From Hydrogenophaga sp. 2FB (lineage in GTDB: Bacteria > Pseudomonadota > Gammaproteobacteria > Burkholderiales > Burkholderiaceae_C), in contig NZ_SCML01000002.1 in the NCBI RefSeq assembly GCF_005503365.1, positions 124,001 through 188,000 of the forward strand: a DNA stretch of 64,000 nt. The letters run 5' to 3'. Made by a program: the position numbers and the translations under genes. Shown in pieces: positions 43,220 to 52,425 of the stretch (its first letter is position 1; every line of letters begins with the position of its first letter). Below the pieces are notes generated by a model that saw only the letters and a list, made by a program, of their open reading frames with translations, searched no databases and was not told where the DNA came from.

Positions 43220-43930
43220 TCAGGGGCTCAAAATCTCGACCTCCCCAGCTCGAGAAGCTTCCTTCAGGAAGCGCTGCCTGGAAGGGGCGTCACGAACGAT
43301 CAATGCCTTGTAGCCTGGCGCGAGGCCACCAGAAGAGCGCAACAAGAGGCCGGGATCGTGGTGGCCCAGTTTGAGGTGCCGCAGGCGATCTTCGTACGCA
43401 GAGATGCCGTAGGTCAAGAATGCCCAGGCGGAATCATTCTCGCCACACAGAACGTAGACCCGATTGCCGTGAATCACGCTGAGGCTGTCGCCCATAGCGG
43501 GGAGCAGACCGCAGGCATCAGGATCCAGTGCGTCTGTCCTGCGCATGCGGAAGTCCCGAAAGGACAAGGGATCATGGACCATGCATTTGACTCGATGGCT
43601 CGCGCAAGCCTGACATGAGACGCAAATGTTCGCCAACTCATGGCCATGGCCAAGAGAGAGGAGATGGGTGTGCGTGAAGCATGCGTTCTGCTTGGAACCC
43701 AGCGACTTGTTGCACCAATGGCAGTTCCGAGCCTCAGACAGGATAGCCACCAGATCCTCTGGCCGAACCGAAGACTTGGCGCCATGCCTCAATGCAAGCT
43801 CAACTCCTTCGGCAGGAATCTTGAAGCCGCTGAAGACTCGTTCACTGGCCATGCGCGCGGCAAGATTGACCAGTTCATGGTCGAGTGCCGCTGGAGTTGC
43901 ACGTGCGTTCATTTCTTCACTCGGGAGCAT
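43220..43930 (-). CDS. HNH-like zinc protein
   Basis: A 236-residue protein. C70-x-x-C73, H87/H89, N101 and C103/C106/C109 (CHWC, then THTHLLSLGHGHELANICVSCQAC) have the order of HNH-type or zinc-ribbon nucleases, but the usual H-N-H spacing is altered. Nuclease activity is possible, not proven. It follows the 404-residue gene by 6 bases; the start can be ATG 43930 or 43912. Confidence 0.75.
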   Translation of the reverse strand: MLPSEEMNARATPAALDHELVNLAARMASERVFSGFKIPAEGVELALRHGAKSSVRPEDLVAILSEARNCHWCNKSLGSKQNACFTHTHLLSLGHGHELANICVSCQACASHRVKCMVHDPLSFRDFRMRRTDALDPDACGLLPAMGDSLSVIHGNRVYVLCGENDSAWAFLTYGISAYEDRLRHLKLGHHDPGLLLRSSGGLAPGYKALIVRDAPSRQRFLKEASRAGEVEILSP

Positions 43931-43936
43931 GCACTC

Positions 43937-45151
43937 TCACCGCCTTGGGCTTCGCACTGTTCTGCCGGCTTCATTCGCCTGCATTTCGGCAGCCCGGATG
44001 AACTCTGAAGTCACGGCATCGCGCACTTTTTGGGCGACTTGGCCGACGGCAAAGGCAAATACGGCCAATTCCGGTGGGCCAGATGATGCGATGACTCCAG
44101 TGAGACCGTTCGAGCCCGGCGCGTTGTCTGGACCACCCAGGAGTTCAGCGAACAAAGCTGAGACCTGCGCAAGCCGCATCAAGGATGCATGGCAGGCAAC
44201 GGACATCCGACCGTCGTTGATCTGCTTGTGAGCAGTGTTGTAGCCCTCAGAGAGCCACGCCACCATCTCGACAAACTCCAGTTTGTTCGCGGCAAATGGA
44301 CTGAGCGCCTGAACTCTGGATTCGACTTTTGCCAGGGCCTCAGCGGCGTCAGACGCATATGCTTTGGCAGCTTTCGGATTCATCACCTGGGTCACACCGC
44401 CTTTGGCCGCGGCAAACCTGATTCGCCCTTGGCGGTCCTTCTTGTTTCCCTCAATCTTGCCGAGCTTGTGCAAAGTCTCGACCGATCCGAATTCAACAGA
44501 TCTCCCATTCGTTGCGCCAGGCACGCCGGGCAATGCGATGGAGCCAAAGAGCTGGGATCGGTACGGGAATAGGGTGAGTGAGCCGACGTGTTGGACGTTG
44601 CCGGCGATGCTCGCACCAGACTTTTCAGAGGGGAACTGCAGGGCCAGGGCATCGGAAACTGCGTGCAACCCCTCCCAAGAGAAGTCCTCTCTCGCAGTCA
44701 CCGGATTGTCCGTGGTCGGAGGGTTACCCCAAAGACGCTCCATGGGGGCGCTGAAGACCTCCTCATCGAGACTTGCAGCTTTGCACATGGCGTAGGAATC
44801 TGCATCCAGCGGGCCAAGCGCCGATTCCTGAAGGCAGACAAAGTACACGTCCTGATGCTCTGCCGGGCTCAGGTCCAATGCCTGAAATGCGCGACGGACC
44901 ATGGCAGCCCTGCGGTCGGGGTGAAGCCCAGCCGCTGGTGAAAAGTGAACTGGCGCCGTGTCTGCTGGGCGCCCCGTCTTCCCATCCTCAAGATCGATGG
45001 CTGGAGGGTTGAAGAAGGCGACGAATCCCTCGCCGATGACGGCACCCAGAAAATCGGGAACAGAGTCGACGGTCAGGGCTCCGCGCCCATCATCAAAAAG
45101 CACGAGCTCGTTGCCCGAAGCGAGGCTCCGACGGGAAAGCGTGAGGATCAT
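43937..45151 (-). CDS. Unknown 404-residue protein
   Basis: A soluble alpha/beta protein starting MILTLSRRSLASGNELVLFDDG. The region around residues 85-120 has VRRAFQALDLSPAEHQDVYFVCLQESALG; the last 150 residues are helical. It ends in GRTVRSPRR, a shared basic tail. It lies 14 bases after the secreted nuclease gene. No family was recognised. Confidence 0.75.
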   Translation of the reverse strand: MILTLSRRSLASGNELVLFDDGRGALTVDSVPDFLGAVIGEGFVAFFNPPAIDLEDGKTGRPADTAPVHFSPAAGLHPDRRAAMVRRAFQALDLSPAEHQDVYFVCLQESALGPLDADSYAMCKAASLDEEVFSAPMERLWGNPPTTDNPVTAREDFSWEGLHAVSDALALQFPSEKSGASIAGNVQHVGSLTLFPYRSQLFGSIALPGVPGATNGRSVEFGSVETLHKLGKIEGNKKDRQGRIRFAAAKGGVTQVMNPKAAKAYASDAAEALAKVESRVQALSPFAANKLEFVEMVAWLSEGYNTAHKQINDGRMSVACHASLMRLAQVSALFAELLGGPDNAPGSNGLTGVIASSGPPELAVFAFAVGQVAQKVRDAVTSEFIRAAEMQANEAGRTVRSPRR

Positions 45152-45164
45152 GGCAAGGACGCGG

Positions 45165-46079
45165 TCACTGAAAGCTCGGGAGCCAGCTCACACCGGTGCG
45201 CTTGACCAGTTCGCCATAGGAAATCGGCGCCCCAATGCGCGCGGCATCCGTGTTTTCAGCCCAATGGGCCCATGCGCGGCCGGCTGCCGGGTCGTAAACG
45301 AGTTTGAAGAAATGGGTGGGGACGAAGACTCGGCCCTTTCCCACAGTTTTGGGCTGCGCATCGGCGAACACAGGGCCGGTGAGCACATAGACGGGACCGG
45401 AGGCGCGCATCACGTACCGTCGGGTGTCGATCTCGACTTTCGCCCACGCATTGCGGTTGAGTTCAGCGGCCTGGGGAGCGGTGTTGGCCAGGGAGAACGA
45501 CTGCGCCATCGATTGAGCGTTGTCCATGTCAGCGGCCGGGGCCATGTGCCCACGGTCGTAGCCAGAGCCGCGGTAGTCATCAAGGCTTGCTCGCTCGCGA
45601 GAAGGAAGACGCGCATCGGCAAAAAACACGTCCGTGCGAGCCTCGGACTTCGCCTGCTGAATCCGAGAGCGGGTGAGCACCTCGGCGACGTAAAGGGGGG
45701 TCTTGGTGACACCAGAATGAAGCACCGCGAAGCCGTCGAAGCACAGCGCCCTGGCCTGGAGCCTCTCAAGGGCAGGGTACGAAGGAAGGGTGGCGCCGTA
45801 GAACTGGTCTGCACACGCGCCGAAGTTGCCCGTTGATTGCGGCATGGGCGGCGTGTTGGCGGCCGAAGTGACTTGAGCCGCAGCGGCTTGGGCAACAACG
45901 GTGCCAACACCGCCTGCAGCTGCGGCTACAACGCCAACTTTTGCCGCCTTCTTTGCCGCGCCGGCAAAACCACCCAATGACAACGAGTAGGCCGGGGTGC
46001 TCAGCAGCGATAAAGAGACGACTGCGACGGCAGTGATCAGCGCATACGAGCGCGAGACGGTGTTTGATCGGGTGTGCAT
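45165..46079 (-). CDS. Secreted DNA/RNA non-specific nuclease
   Basis: A 304-residue protein of the NucA/Serratia-nuclease family. It begins with a signal peptide (MHTRSNTVSRSYALITAVAV..., cleavage near PAYS). The catalytic DRGHMAPAADM motif is near residue 176, followed by NTAPQ and a LNRNAW metal-binding Asn. It probably degrades nucleic acid outside the cytoplasm; such genes are common on conjugative plasmids. ATG 46079 overlaps the end of promoter copy 18, which would leave almost no leader RNA. Confidence 0.92.
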   Translation of the reverse strand: MHTRSNTVSRSYALITAVAVVSLSLLSTPAYSLSLGGFAGAAKKAAKVGVVAAAAGGVGTVVAQAAAAQVTSAANTPPMPQSTGNFGACADQFYGATLPSYPALERLQARALCFDGFAVLHSGVTKTPLYVAEVLTRSRIQQAKSEARTDVFFADARLPSRERASLDDYRGSGYDRGHMAPAADMDNAQSMAQSFSLANTAPQAAELNRNAWAKVEIDTRRYVMRASGPVYVLTGPVFADAQPKTVGKGRVFVPTHFFKLVYDPAAGRAWAHWAENTDAARIGAPISYGELVKRTGVSWLPSFQ

Positions 46080-46094
46080 GTTTATAAGATACCC
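46078..46094 (-). promoter_or_regulatory. Promoter-like repeated motif (copy 18), touching the start codon
   Basis: Minus-strand core GGGTATCTTATAAACAT; the AT overlaps the ATG of the nuclease gene at 46079. With TATCTT as -10, transcription would start at or next to the A of ATG, i.e. a leaderless message. Confidence 0.65.
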
Positions 46095-46127
46095 CATGGG
46101 CCACCTTTCGCCCACCGACCAACGCTG

Positions 46128-46346
46128 TCACGCGGCAGGATTCTCAATCCCGTCGAAATAGATGACCACAAGCCACAGGAACATGGCCAAGAACCAGGGA
46201 ATGGCCAGTGAATAGCCCAGTGGAACCCTTGCAAACAGCAGGACAAAGGCGCATGCGAAAAAAACGATGACGCATCCGAACGTCCCCAAAATCGTGAGAC
46301 GCCGGCGCCACATGGTGCGAAGCATGCCTTTGAGGACGAAACTCAT
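46128..46346 (-). CDS. Small membrane protein, two spans
   Basis: A 72-residue protein with two membrane segments (TILGTFGCVIVFFACAFVLLF and SLAIPWFLAMFLWLVVIYF) and a positively charged start (LKGMLRTMWRRRL), so both ends are probably in the cytoplasm. It is the last gene of the nrdAB unit, 43 bases after the gene at 46390. No family was recognised. Confidence 0.75.
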   Translation of the reverse strand: MSFVLKGMLRTMWRRRLTILGTFGCVIVFFACAFVLLFARVPLGYSLAIPWFLAMFLWLVVIYFDGIENPAA

Positions 46347-46389
46347 TTGTGCCGTGAAGAGTTTTGACTGTTGCCGGGGATTCCGGGGG

Positions 46390-46875
46390 TTATGCCGCCA
46401 TTCGCGCTTTTCGCACCGGCGGCACCTGGATCAACTGCGTCTGTTGGTACGCAAGCAGTCGATACCGTGCAAGAAACATCTGGAAGGCATCTTCAGGATC
46501 CGCTGGCACGATCTTTGAGGGCATCTGGGCGATCGTGATGTCATTGTCGAGGTCCAGCCGGCGCACGGAAGCCGGCATCAGGTCGCGCTGAATGGCGGCC
46601 TGCAGGATTTGGTCCGCACGATGAACATCAGGATGCCCGAATTTTCGCGCGTAGGAGGGCGGCGGCGCAATCAGTGCTTGCAGGGCAAGGTGAGGATGAA
46701 CGATGCGCGAGAGCAAGACATTGTGCTGGGCCACGCTGTAGAACATCGTCAAATGGGCCGGTGAATGACAGGTGCTTGCAAGCGATCGTCCGATGGACAC
46801 GACGTCGTTGGCGCCAATCAGCGCAACCGGGTCATTACGAGGGCCCTCGGGTCGGAATTCGATTTCGCTGAGCAT
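46390..46875 (-). CDS. Degenerate HD-domain (YfbR-like) protein
   Basis: A 161-residue protein. LTMFYSVAQHNVLLSRIVHPHLALQALI matches the front of YfbR-type 5'-nucleotidase/HD phosphohydrolases, where F-Y-S-V-A-E-H-S precedes the H-D motif. Here that H-D is replaced by IAPPPSY, so the metal site is lost. The later HRADQILQAAIQ...LDLDNDI part fits the same fold. It may have become a non-catalytic partner near ribonucleotide reductase, a setting where nucleotide pools matter. It ends in RKARMAA, a shared basic tail. Confidence 0.78.
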   Translation of the reverse strand: MLSEIEFRPEGPRNDPVALIGANDVVSIGRSLASTCHSPAHLTMFYSVAQHNVLLSRIVHPHLALQALIAPPPSYARKFGHPDVHRADQILQAAIQRDLMPASVRRLDLDNDITIAQMPSKIVPADPEDAFQMFLARYRLLAYQQTQLIQVPPVRKARMAA

Positions 46876-46892
46876 GATGTTTCGGGTGTTTG

Positions 46893-47339
46893 TTACGGGC
46901 GCATCCGACGCGGCTTTGCCAGATCGGGAGCGGGAGGAGGTGTGGTGGCTTCAGCCAAGACGGCGCTCGAGACGGCTTCCTGGCTCTCGCAGGCATTCGC
47001 GAGGCGCGCATGGTTGATGGCATCGAGCATCTGGACGTCGCTGTACTGGAAGGAGGTGTCCAGGCCGTAGGCCTCGCACGCGGACTCCCACTCGCCCTGC
47101 TCAATCCCGTCGACCGAGGTGAGAAGAACGTGGCCGGTGCCAAGCTCGACAATTTCACTCACCTCGAGCGAGGAAATCATGTCCCGGCGCATCTCGGGGC
47201 TCATGAGCGACCACGCCTTCTCCAAAAGACCCTGCAGGTCACCAATTTCGTGGTCGTTGCCGGATTCGTTGCCGTGCGCCGTTGCACACAGGATGAGGTC
47301 ACTGACGGTGTTCTCGTCGTCAAAAAGCACGTTGCTCAT
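46893..47339 (-). CDS. Unknown 148-residue protein downstream of nrdB
   Basis: ATG 47339 (MSNVLFDDENTVSDLI) with GGGAG 8 bases upstream; a GTG at 47348 overlaps the nrdB stop. The product is acidic and helical in the front with the tail DLAKPRRMRP. It is co-transcribed with nrdB. No family was recognised. Confidence 0.75.
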   Translation of the reverse strand: MSNVLFDDENTVSDLILCATAHGNESGNDHEIGDLQGLLEKAWSLMSPEMRRDMISSLEVSEIVELGTGHVLLTSVDGIEQGEWESACEAYGLDTSFQYSDVQMLDAINHARLANACESQEAVSSAVLAEATTPPPAPDLAKPRRMRP

Positions 47340-47344
47340 CGTTC

Positions 47345-48502
47345 TCACTCCCAGTTGAGGGCGCCGCCCGTTTGGTACTCGATCACTCGGGTCTCGAAGA
47401 AATTGCGCTCCTTCTTGAGGTCGATCATTTCGCTCATCCAGGGGAACGGGTTCTCTTCGGCGGGAAACATCGGCTCCAGGCCGATCTGCTGCGCGCGGCG
47501 GTTGGCGATGAAGCGCAGGTAGCCTTTGAACATCGAGGCGTTCATGCCGAGCACGCCGCGCGGCATGGTGTCTTCGGCGTAGCGGTACTCGAGATCGACG
47601 GCCTTGTGGAAAAGCCCCTTGATCTCATCCTTGAAGGATTCGGTCCACAGCCCCGGGTTTTCCGACTTCAGAGCATTGATCAGATCGATGCCGAAGTTGC
47701 AGTGCATGGACTCGTCGCGCAGGATGTACTGGTACTGCTCGGCGGCACCGGTCATCTTGTTCTGGCGACCCAGCGCCAGGATCTGCGTGAAGCCCACATA
47801 GAAGAACAGGCCTTCCATCAGGCAGGCGAAGACGATCAGGCTCTTGAGCAGGCGCTGGTCGGTTTCGGGCGTGCCGGTGTGGAAGTTCGGGTCCATGATC
47901 GCCTCGATGAAGGGGATCAGGAACTGGTCCTTGTCGCGGATCGACTGGACTTCGTTGTAGGCGTTGAAGATCTCGGACTCATCCAGGCCGAGGGACTCCA
48001 CGATGTACTGGTAGGCGTGCGTGTGGATGGCTTCCTCGAAAGCCTGGCGCAGCAGGAACTGGCGGCATTCGGGCGCCGTGATGTGGCGGTAGGTGCCCAG
48101 CACGATGTTGTTGGCGGCCAGCGAGTCGGCGGTGACGAAGAAGCCGAGGTTGCGCTTGACGATGCGGCGTTCGTCTTCTGTGAGGCCGTTGGGGTCTTTC
48201 CAGAGCGCGATGTCGCGGCTCATGTTCACTTCCTGCGGCATCCAGTGGTTGGCGCAGGTGGACAGGTACTTCTCCCAGGCCCACTTGTACTTGAACGGCA
48301 CCAGTTGGTTGACGTCGGTCTGGCCGTTGATGATGCGCTTGTCGGCCGCGTTGATGCGCCGGGCGACGTTGGTGGCATGCGCGGCGGCAGAAGCCACCAC
48401 ATTCTTCGGCGCTGCTTCAGGAGCGCTCACCTGGGGCGCTGCGGCAGGTCGCTCGACAGCGTTGACGCCGGCGGCATTGGGTTCATCGTCCCAGGAAAGC
48501 AT
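47345..48502 (-). CDS. nrdB: Ribonucleotide reductase, class Ia small subunit
   Basis: A 385-residue subunit that makes the tyrosyl radical for NrdA. The di-iron ligands are D126, E157 and H160 (FEEAIH), E230, E264 and H267 (RDESMH); Y164 in THAYQYI is the radical tyrosine. The body matches betaproteobacterial chromosomal NrdB, with a longer Pro/Ala-rich front (residues 10-48). It has no basic tail. ATG 48502 follows GGAG at 7 bases. It follows nrdA by 49 bases; both probably raise deoxynucleotide supply for the element's DNA copying. Confidence 0.96.
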   Translation of the reverse strand: MLSWDDEPNAAGVNAVERPAAAPQVSAPEAAPKNVVASAAAHATNVARRINAADKRIINGQTDVNQLVPFKYKWAWEKYLSTCANHWMPQEVNMSRDIALWKDPNGLTEDERRIVKRNLGFFVTADSLAANNIVLGTYRHITAPECRQFLLRQAFEEAIHTHAYQYIVESLGLDESEIFNAYNEVQSIRDKDQFLIPFIEAIMDPNFHTGTPETDQRLLKSLIVFACLMEGLFFYVGFTQILALGRQNKMTGAAEQYQYILRDESMHCNFGIDLINALKSENPGLWTESFKDEIKGLFHKAVDLEYRYAEDTMPRGVLGMNASMFKGYLRFIANRRAQQIGLEPMFPAEENPFPWMSEMIDLKKERNFFETRVIEYQTGGALNWE

Positions 48503-48551
48503 TTCTGACTCCAATCACAAAAGGTACGGATTTCTTCGGCCTGACGGCATG

Positions 48552-51437
48552 CTATTGACACGCCTCGCAACCCGGGTCATCGAGTGCGCAGAACTTCACA
48601 TCCGTGGCCGGAGTCATGTCCGAAGCGGTGGCGACAGGGGCCTTGGTGGCGGGAGCAGGGGCCGGAGCAGCTGCAGAGACCGCATTGAGCTGACCCGTGC
48701 GACCAGTCGACTTCTCCGCTTGTGTGGCTGAGGTGGTGCGCAGGTAGTAGGTGGTCTTCAGACCGCGCACCCAGGCAAGCTTGTACGTGTCGTCGAGCTT
48801 CTTGCCCGAGGCGCCGGCCATGTAGATGTTCAGGCTCTGCGCCTGGTCGATCCACTTCTGGCGGCGTGCCGCGGCCTCCACCAGCCACACCGGCTCAACC
48901 TCGAAGGCGGTTGCGTACAGGTCCTTGATTTCAGTCGGAACACGATCGATCGAACGCAGGGAGCCGTCGAAGTGCTTGAGGTCCATGACCATCACGTCAT
49001 CCCACAAGCCCAGGCCCTTGAGATCCTCGACCAGGTAGCCGTTGATGATGGTGAATTCGCCCGACAGGTTGGACTTGACGGAGAGGTTGCCGAAGCTGGG
49101 CTCGATGGACGCATCCACGCCCACGATGTTGGAGATGGTCGCGGTCGGGGCGATGGCCACGCAGTTGGAGTTGCGCATGCCGTCGGCAGCGATCTTCTGA
49201 CGCAGGGCATCCCAATCCAATCGGCTGGAGCGATCCACATCGACGTAGCCGCCACGCTCGCGGGCCAGCATGTCCAGGGTGTCGGGAGGCAGGATGCCCT
49301 GGTCCCACAGCGAGCCCTTGTAGCTGCCGTAGCGACCGCGTTCACGCGCCAGTTCGGTCGACGCCCAGTAGGCGTAGTAGCAGACGGCCTCCATGGAGCG
49401 ATCTGCAAACTCCACTGCCGCGCTGGAGGCGTAGGGCATGCGCATTTCGTACAGAGCGTCCTGGAAGCCCATGATGCCCAGGCCAACGGGGCGGTGGCGC
49501 AGGTTGGAGTCGCGCGCCTTCTTGACGGCGTAGAAGTTGATGTCGATCACGTTGTCGAGCATCCGCATGGCCGTTTTGATGGTCCGCTTCAGCTTCTCGT
49601 GGTCGAGAACGCCACCGATCACGTGCTGCTTGAGGTTGACCGACCCCAGGTTGCAGACCGCGGTTTCGGTGTCGCTGGTGTTGAGCGTGATCTCGGTGCA
49701 CAGGTTGGAGCTGTGCACGACGCCGGCATGCTGCTGCGGGCTTCGCACGTTGCAGGCATCCTTGAAGGTGATCCAGGGGTGCCCGGTTTCGAACAGCATC
49801 GTGAGCATCTTTCGCCACAGATCGGATGCCTGAATCTTCAGGGAGGGCGTGATCTCACCGCGCTCGGCGCGTGCTTCGTAGGCAACGTAGGCTGTTTCGA
49901 AGTCGGAGCCGAACTTGTCATGCAGGTCGGGAACGCTGCTGGGGGAGAACAGGGTCCAGTGGCCCTTTTCCATCACACGCTTCATGAACAGGTCTGGGAT
50001 CCAGTTGGCCGTGTTCATGTCGTGAGTGCGACGACGGTCATCACCCGTGTTCTTGCGCAGGTCCAGGAACTCTTCAATGTCCAAGTGCCAGGTTTCCAGG
50101 TAGGCGCAGACAGCGCCCTTGCGCTTGCCACCCTGGTTGACGGCCACTGCCGTATCGTTGACCACCTTCAGGAAGGGCACCACGCCCTGCGACTCACCAT
50201 TGGTGCCCTTGATGTGCGAGCCCATGGCGCGAACGCGGGTCCAGTCATTGCCCAGGCCGCCGGCGAACTTGGAGAGAAGAGCGTTTTCCTTGATCGACTC
50301 GTAGATGCCGTCCAGATCGTCCGGGACCGTGGTCAGGTAGCAGCTGGAGAGCTGGGAGCGACGCGAGCCGCTGTTGAAGAGCGTCGGGGTCGAGGACATG
50401 AAGTCGAAAGAGGACAGGAGCTCATAGAACTCGATGGCGCGCGCTTCGCGGTCGACTTCGTTGAGCGAGAGGCCCATGGCCACGCGCATGAAGAAGGATT
50501 GCGGCAGCTCGATACGGGTCTTGCGCACGTGCAGGAAGTAGCGGTCATACAGCGTCTGCAGACCCAGGTAGTCGAACTGCATGTCGCGTTCAGGCTTGAG
50601 GGCCTCACCCAGGCGAACAAGGTCAAACTCAAGCATCTTGTCGTCCAGCAGGCCGTTTTCCACCCCCTTCTTGATGAACACAGGGAAGCTGGTCGCATAG
50701 CGCTCACGCAGTTGCCACGCGGGAACCTCTTCACCCAGAACTTCCTTGACGATGGTGTGGTGCAGCAGACGAGCGGTAGCGTACGTGTAGCCGGGATCCT
50801 TCTCGATCAGCGTGCGTGCTGCCAGGATCGAAGCCTTGTAGACCTCCTGAAGGGGCACGCCGTCATAGAGGTTTCGCTTCGTCTCCGCCAGGATCGGTTC
50901 AGGCTTGATGTCATTGCCAAGATCGGTGCAGGCCGCTTCAATGAGGCCCTTGAGAAGGGCCATGTCCAAAGGGGAGCGCACGCCACCATCGACCACATGG
51001 ATCACTGGCTCGGCTGCAACCGCCACTTCACCCTTGGCCGCACGCTCTTGTGCGCGGCGCTCACGGTACAGCACATAGGAGCGAGCCACCTCTTGGTGCC
51101 CGGCGCGCATCATGCCCAGCTCCACCTGATCCTGGACATCCTCAATGTGGAAGGTGCCACCTGCTGGTCGCGAACGCATCAGCGCCTTCGTGACGCTCTC
51201 GGTCAATGCATCCACAGTCTGGCGAACACTGGCCGAGGCGGCGCTGCTGGAGCCATGAACAGCCAGGAACGCCTTCATCATGGCCACAGCGATCTTGCCG
51301 GGCTCGAACGGCACCACCGAGCCGTTTCGGCGAATGATCATGTACGAGGTGCTCACGCCGCCAGCGCCAGCATCTCGGGCCAAAATGGGAGCGACGGATT
51401 GGGAAGGAGAAGCAGGGGCTTGGGTTGCGCTCAGCAT
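48552..51437 (-). CDS. nrdA: Ribonucleotide reductase, class Ia large subunit
   Basis: A 961-residue catalytic subunit that reduces ribonucleoside diphosphates. Residues 30-125 are an ATP-cone (IIRRNGSVVPFEPGKI), the allosteric activity site. The catalytic region has SSCYLTTVPDDLDGIYE, NLCTEI and ISNIVG-type loop residues, and the C-terminus ends CEACQ with the redox pair that hands electrons from glutaredoxin or thioredoxin. ATG 51437 lies about 100 bases downstream of promoter copy 19, leaving a long leader. It shares the operon with nrdB and three small genes. Confidence 0.97.
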   Translation of the reverse strand: MLSATQAPASPSQSVAPILARDAGAGGVSTSYMIIRRNGSVVPFEPGKIAVAMMKAFLAVHGSSSAASASVRQTVDALTESVTKALMRSRPAGGTFHIEDVQDQVELGMMRAGHQEVARSYVLYRERRAQERAAKGEVAVAAEPVIHVVDGGVRSPLDMALLKGLIEAACTDLGNDIKPEPILAETKRNLYDGVPLQEVYKASILAARTLIEKDPGYTYATARLLHHTIVKEVLGEEVPAWQLRERYATSFPVFIKKGVENGLLDDKMLEFDLVRLGEALKPERDMQFDYLGLQTLYDRYFLHVRKTRIELPQSFFMRVAMGLSLNEVDREARAIEFYELLSSFDFMSSTPTLFNSGSRRSQLSSCYLTTVPDDLDGIYESIKENALLSKFAGGLGNDWTRVRAMGSHIKGTNGESQGVVPFLKVVNDTAVAVNQGGKRKGAVCAYLETWHLDIEEFLDLRKNTGDDRRRTHDMNTANWIPDLFMKRVMEKGHWTLFSPSSVPDLHDKFGSDFETAYVAYEARAERGEITPSLKIQASDLWRKMLTMLFETGHPWITFKDACNVRSPQQHAGVVHSSNLCTEITLNTSDTETAVCNLGSVNLKQHVIGGVLDHEKLKRTIKTAMRMLDNVIDINFYAVKKARDSNLRHRPVGLGIMGFQDALYEMRMPYASSAAVEFADRSMEAVCYYAYWASTELARERGRYGSYKGSLWDQGILPPDTLDMLARERGGYVDVDRSSRLDWDALRQKIAADGMRNSNCVAIAPTATISNIVGVDASIEPSFGNLSVKSNLSGEFTIINGYLVEDLKGLGLWDDVMVMDLKHFDGSLRSIDRVPTEIKDLYATAFEVEPVWLVEAAARRQKWIDQAQSLNIYMAGASGKKLDDTYKLAWVRGLKTTYYLRTTSATQAEKSTGRTGQLNAVSAAAPAPAPATKAPVATASDMTPATDVKFCALDDPGCEACQ

Positions 51438-51536
51438 GAGAAATCCTTGGGTGAAGTGGTTGTGCAGATCAGAGTGCCGGCTGCCTCGTTGGACCCTGAA
51501 GTCAGCGGCACGGGCATTGAAAACAGTGGCCTATGT

Positions 51537-51553
51537 ATGCGTAAAGCATATCC
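51537..51553 (-). promoter_or_regulatory. Promoter-like repeated motif (copy 19)
   Basis: Minus-strand core GGATATGCTTTACGCAT, one of the cleanest copies. It drives nrdA and the four genes after it with a leader of about 100 bases. Confidence 0.75.
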
Positions 51554-51750
51554 TATCCACCATCTCCATTCAAGACCAAAGCCCACTCTGAGCCCATGGG
51601 CCACCAATTGGCATGCCAAAACGTAGTGCCTACTGACTACAGTTCCCCGCCCGGCACACCGCCCTCCCAGCTTGGATCTCAATCTGAAATGGGCGCGCCC
51701 TGAGTGCGCAGCGGGTCGAATCGGTAGAGTGTTGCGAAAATAGGTGGAAG
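51554..51750. other. Spacer between divergent promoters, no gene seen
   Basis: The 379-base gap from 51438 to 51816 holds the nrdA leader, copies 19 and 20 of the promoter motif, and this roughly 200-base spacer. I see no reading frame, NrdR-box-like pair or strong hairpin in it. It is a likely control region for both operons. Confidence 0.5.
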
Positions 51751-51767
51751 AGATACACTATACGCAT
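51751..51767 (+). promoter_or_regulatory. Promoter-like repeated motif (copy 20)
   Basis: Core AGATACACTATACGCAT, with TACACT as a weak -10. It is 49 bases before ATG 51817 and opens the plus-strand unit down to 56013. Confidence 0.65.
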
Positions 51768-51816
51768 AGTTCACGCTTAACCTGCGCTATCGGTCTACAA
51801 CGCAACCGGGAACCCA

Positions 51817-52383
51817 ATGAATACCGCGACCAAAGACATTCTGCAAAGCCTCCAGCCTTCCCCTGCAGCACGTTCGTCAATCGAGCTACTTGTCCAGGCT
51901 TCACTGGGCAGTGCCGGCACGATCGCTCAGCGTGTTCGAGACACCCTCACTCTGGATGAGATGGTGATCGTGGAGTGTGTGAATGAGGCTGTTGTCGGGC
52001 TGGATGCCCATCATGCAGAGGTGTTCCGTCGAGCTCTGCACTCGACACCCGGCTTCCCCGAGGCTATCAAGCGCGCCACTGTCGATATCGGCGTCGTTCT
52101 CTCTCTTGCAAAGACGTTCGAAGACGACGACGCCTTCATCGATGCAGCCGGCCTGCTTCACGACATCGATTTCAAGGCGCACAACACCAAGGTCGCCGAT
52201 TTCGCCCTCCTGCTGATCGAGACGGACATGCGCAATGCGCAAGACGCCAAGGAAGGCCGTTCTGGCGCCAATGCGTTGCTGTATGACCTCGTGCCCTACG
52301 ACGTCACCAAGCGGCGCCTGCAAACACTGCACGCTTTCGTGCGAATCGCGGCTGGACGCCTTGAGTTGGCCGCGCTGAACTGA
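51817..52383 (+). CDS. Unknown 188-residue protein
   Basis: A mostly helical soluble protein starting MNTATKDILQSLQPSPAARS. The later region AAGLLHDIDFKAHNTKVADFALLLIETDM has an HD pair (LLHDIDF) but not the flanking pattern of an HD hydrolase. It has no basic tail. It begins the plus-strand operon and is followed by a membrane-associated gene. No family was recognised. Confidence 0.72.
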   Translation: MNTATKDILQSLQPSPAARSSIELLVQASLGSAGTIAQRVRDTLTLDEMVIVECVNEAVVGLDAHHAEVFRRALHSTPGFPEAIKRATVDIGVVLSLAKTFEDDDAFIDAAGLLHDIDFKAHNTKVADFALLLIETDMRNAQDAKEGRSGANALLYDLVPYDVTKRRLQTLHAFVRIAAGRLELAALN

Positions 52384-52425
52384 CCCCTTGATCGAAACCC
52401 ACGCTCCCGCATAGAAGGAAATTCC

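Noticed and set aside
48972..51626. Very long open frame (884 codons) on the plus strand opposite nrdA
   Set aside because: It mirrors the strong GC-rich codon bias of nrdA; the nrdA frame has full family motifs and its own promoter, and the plus frame reads as low-complexity His/Gly/Val-rich text.
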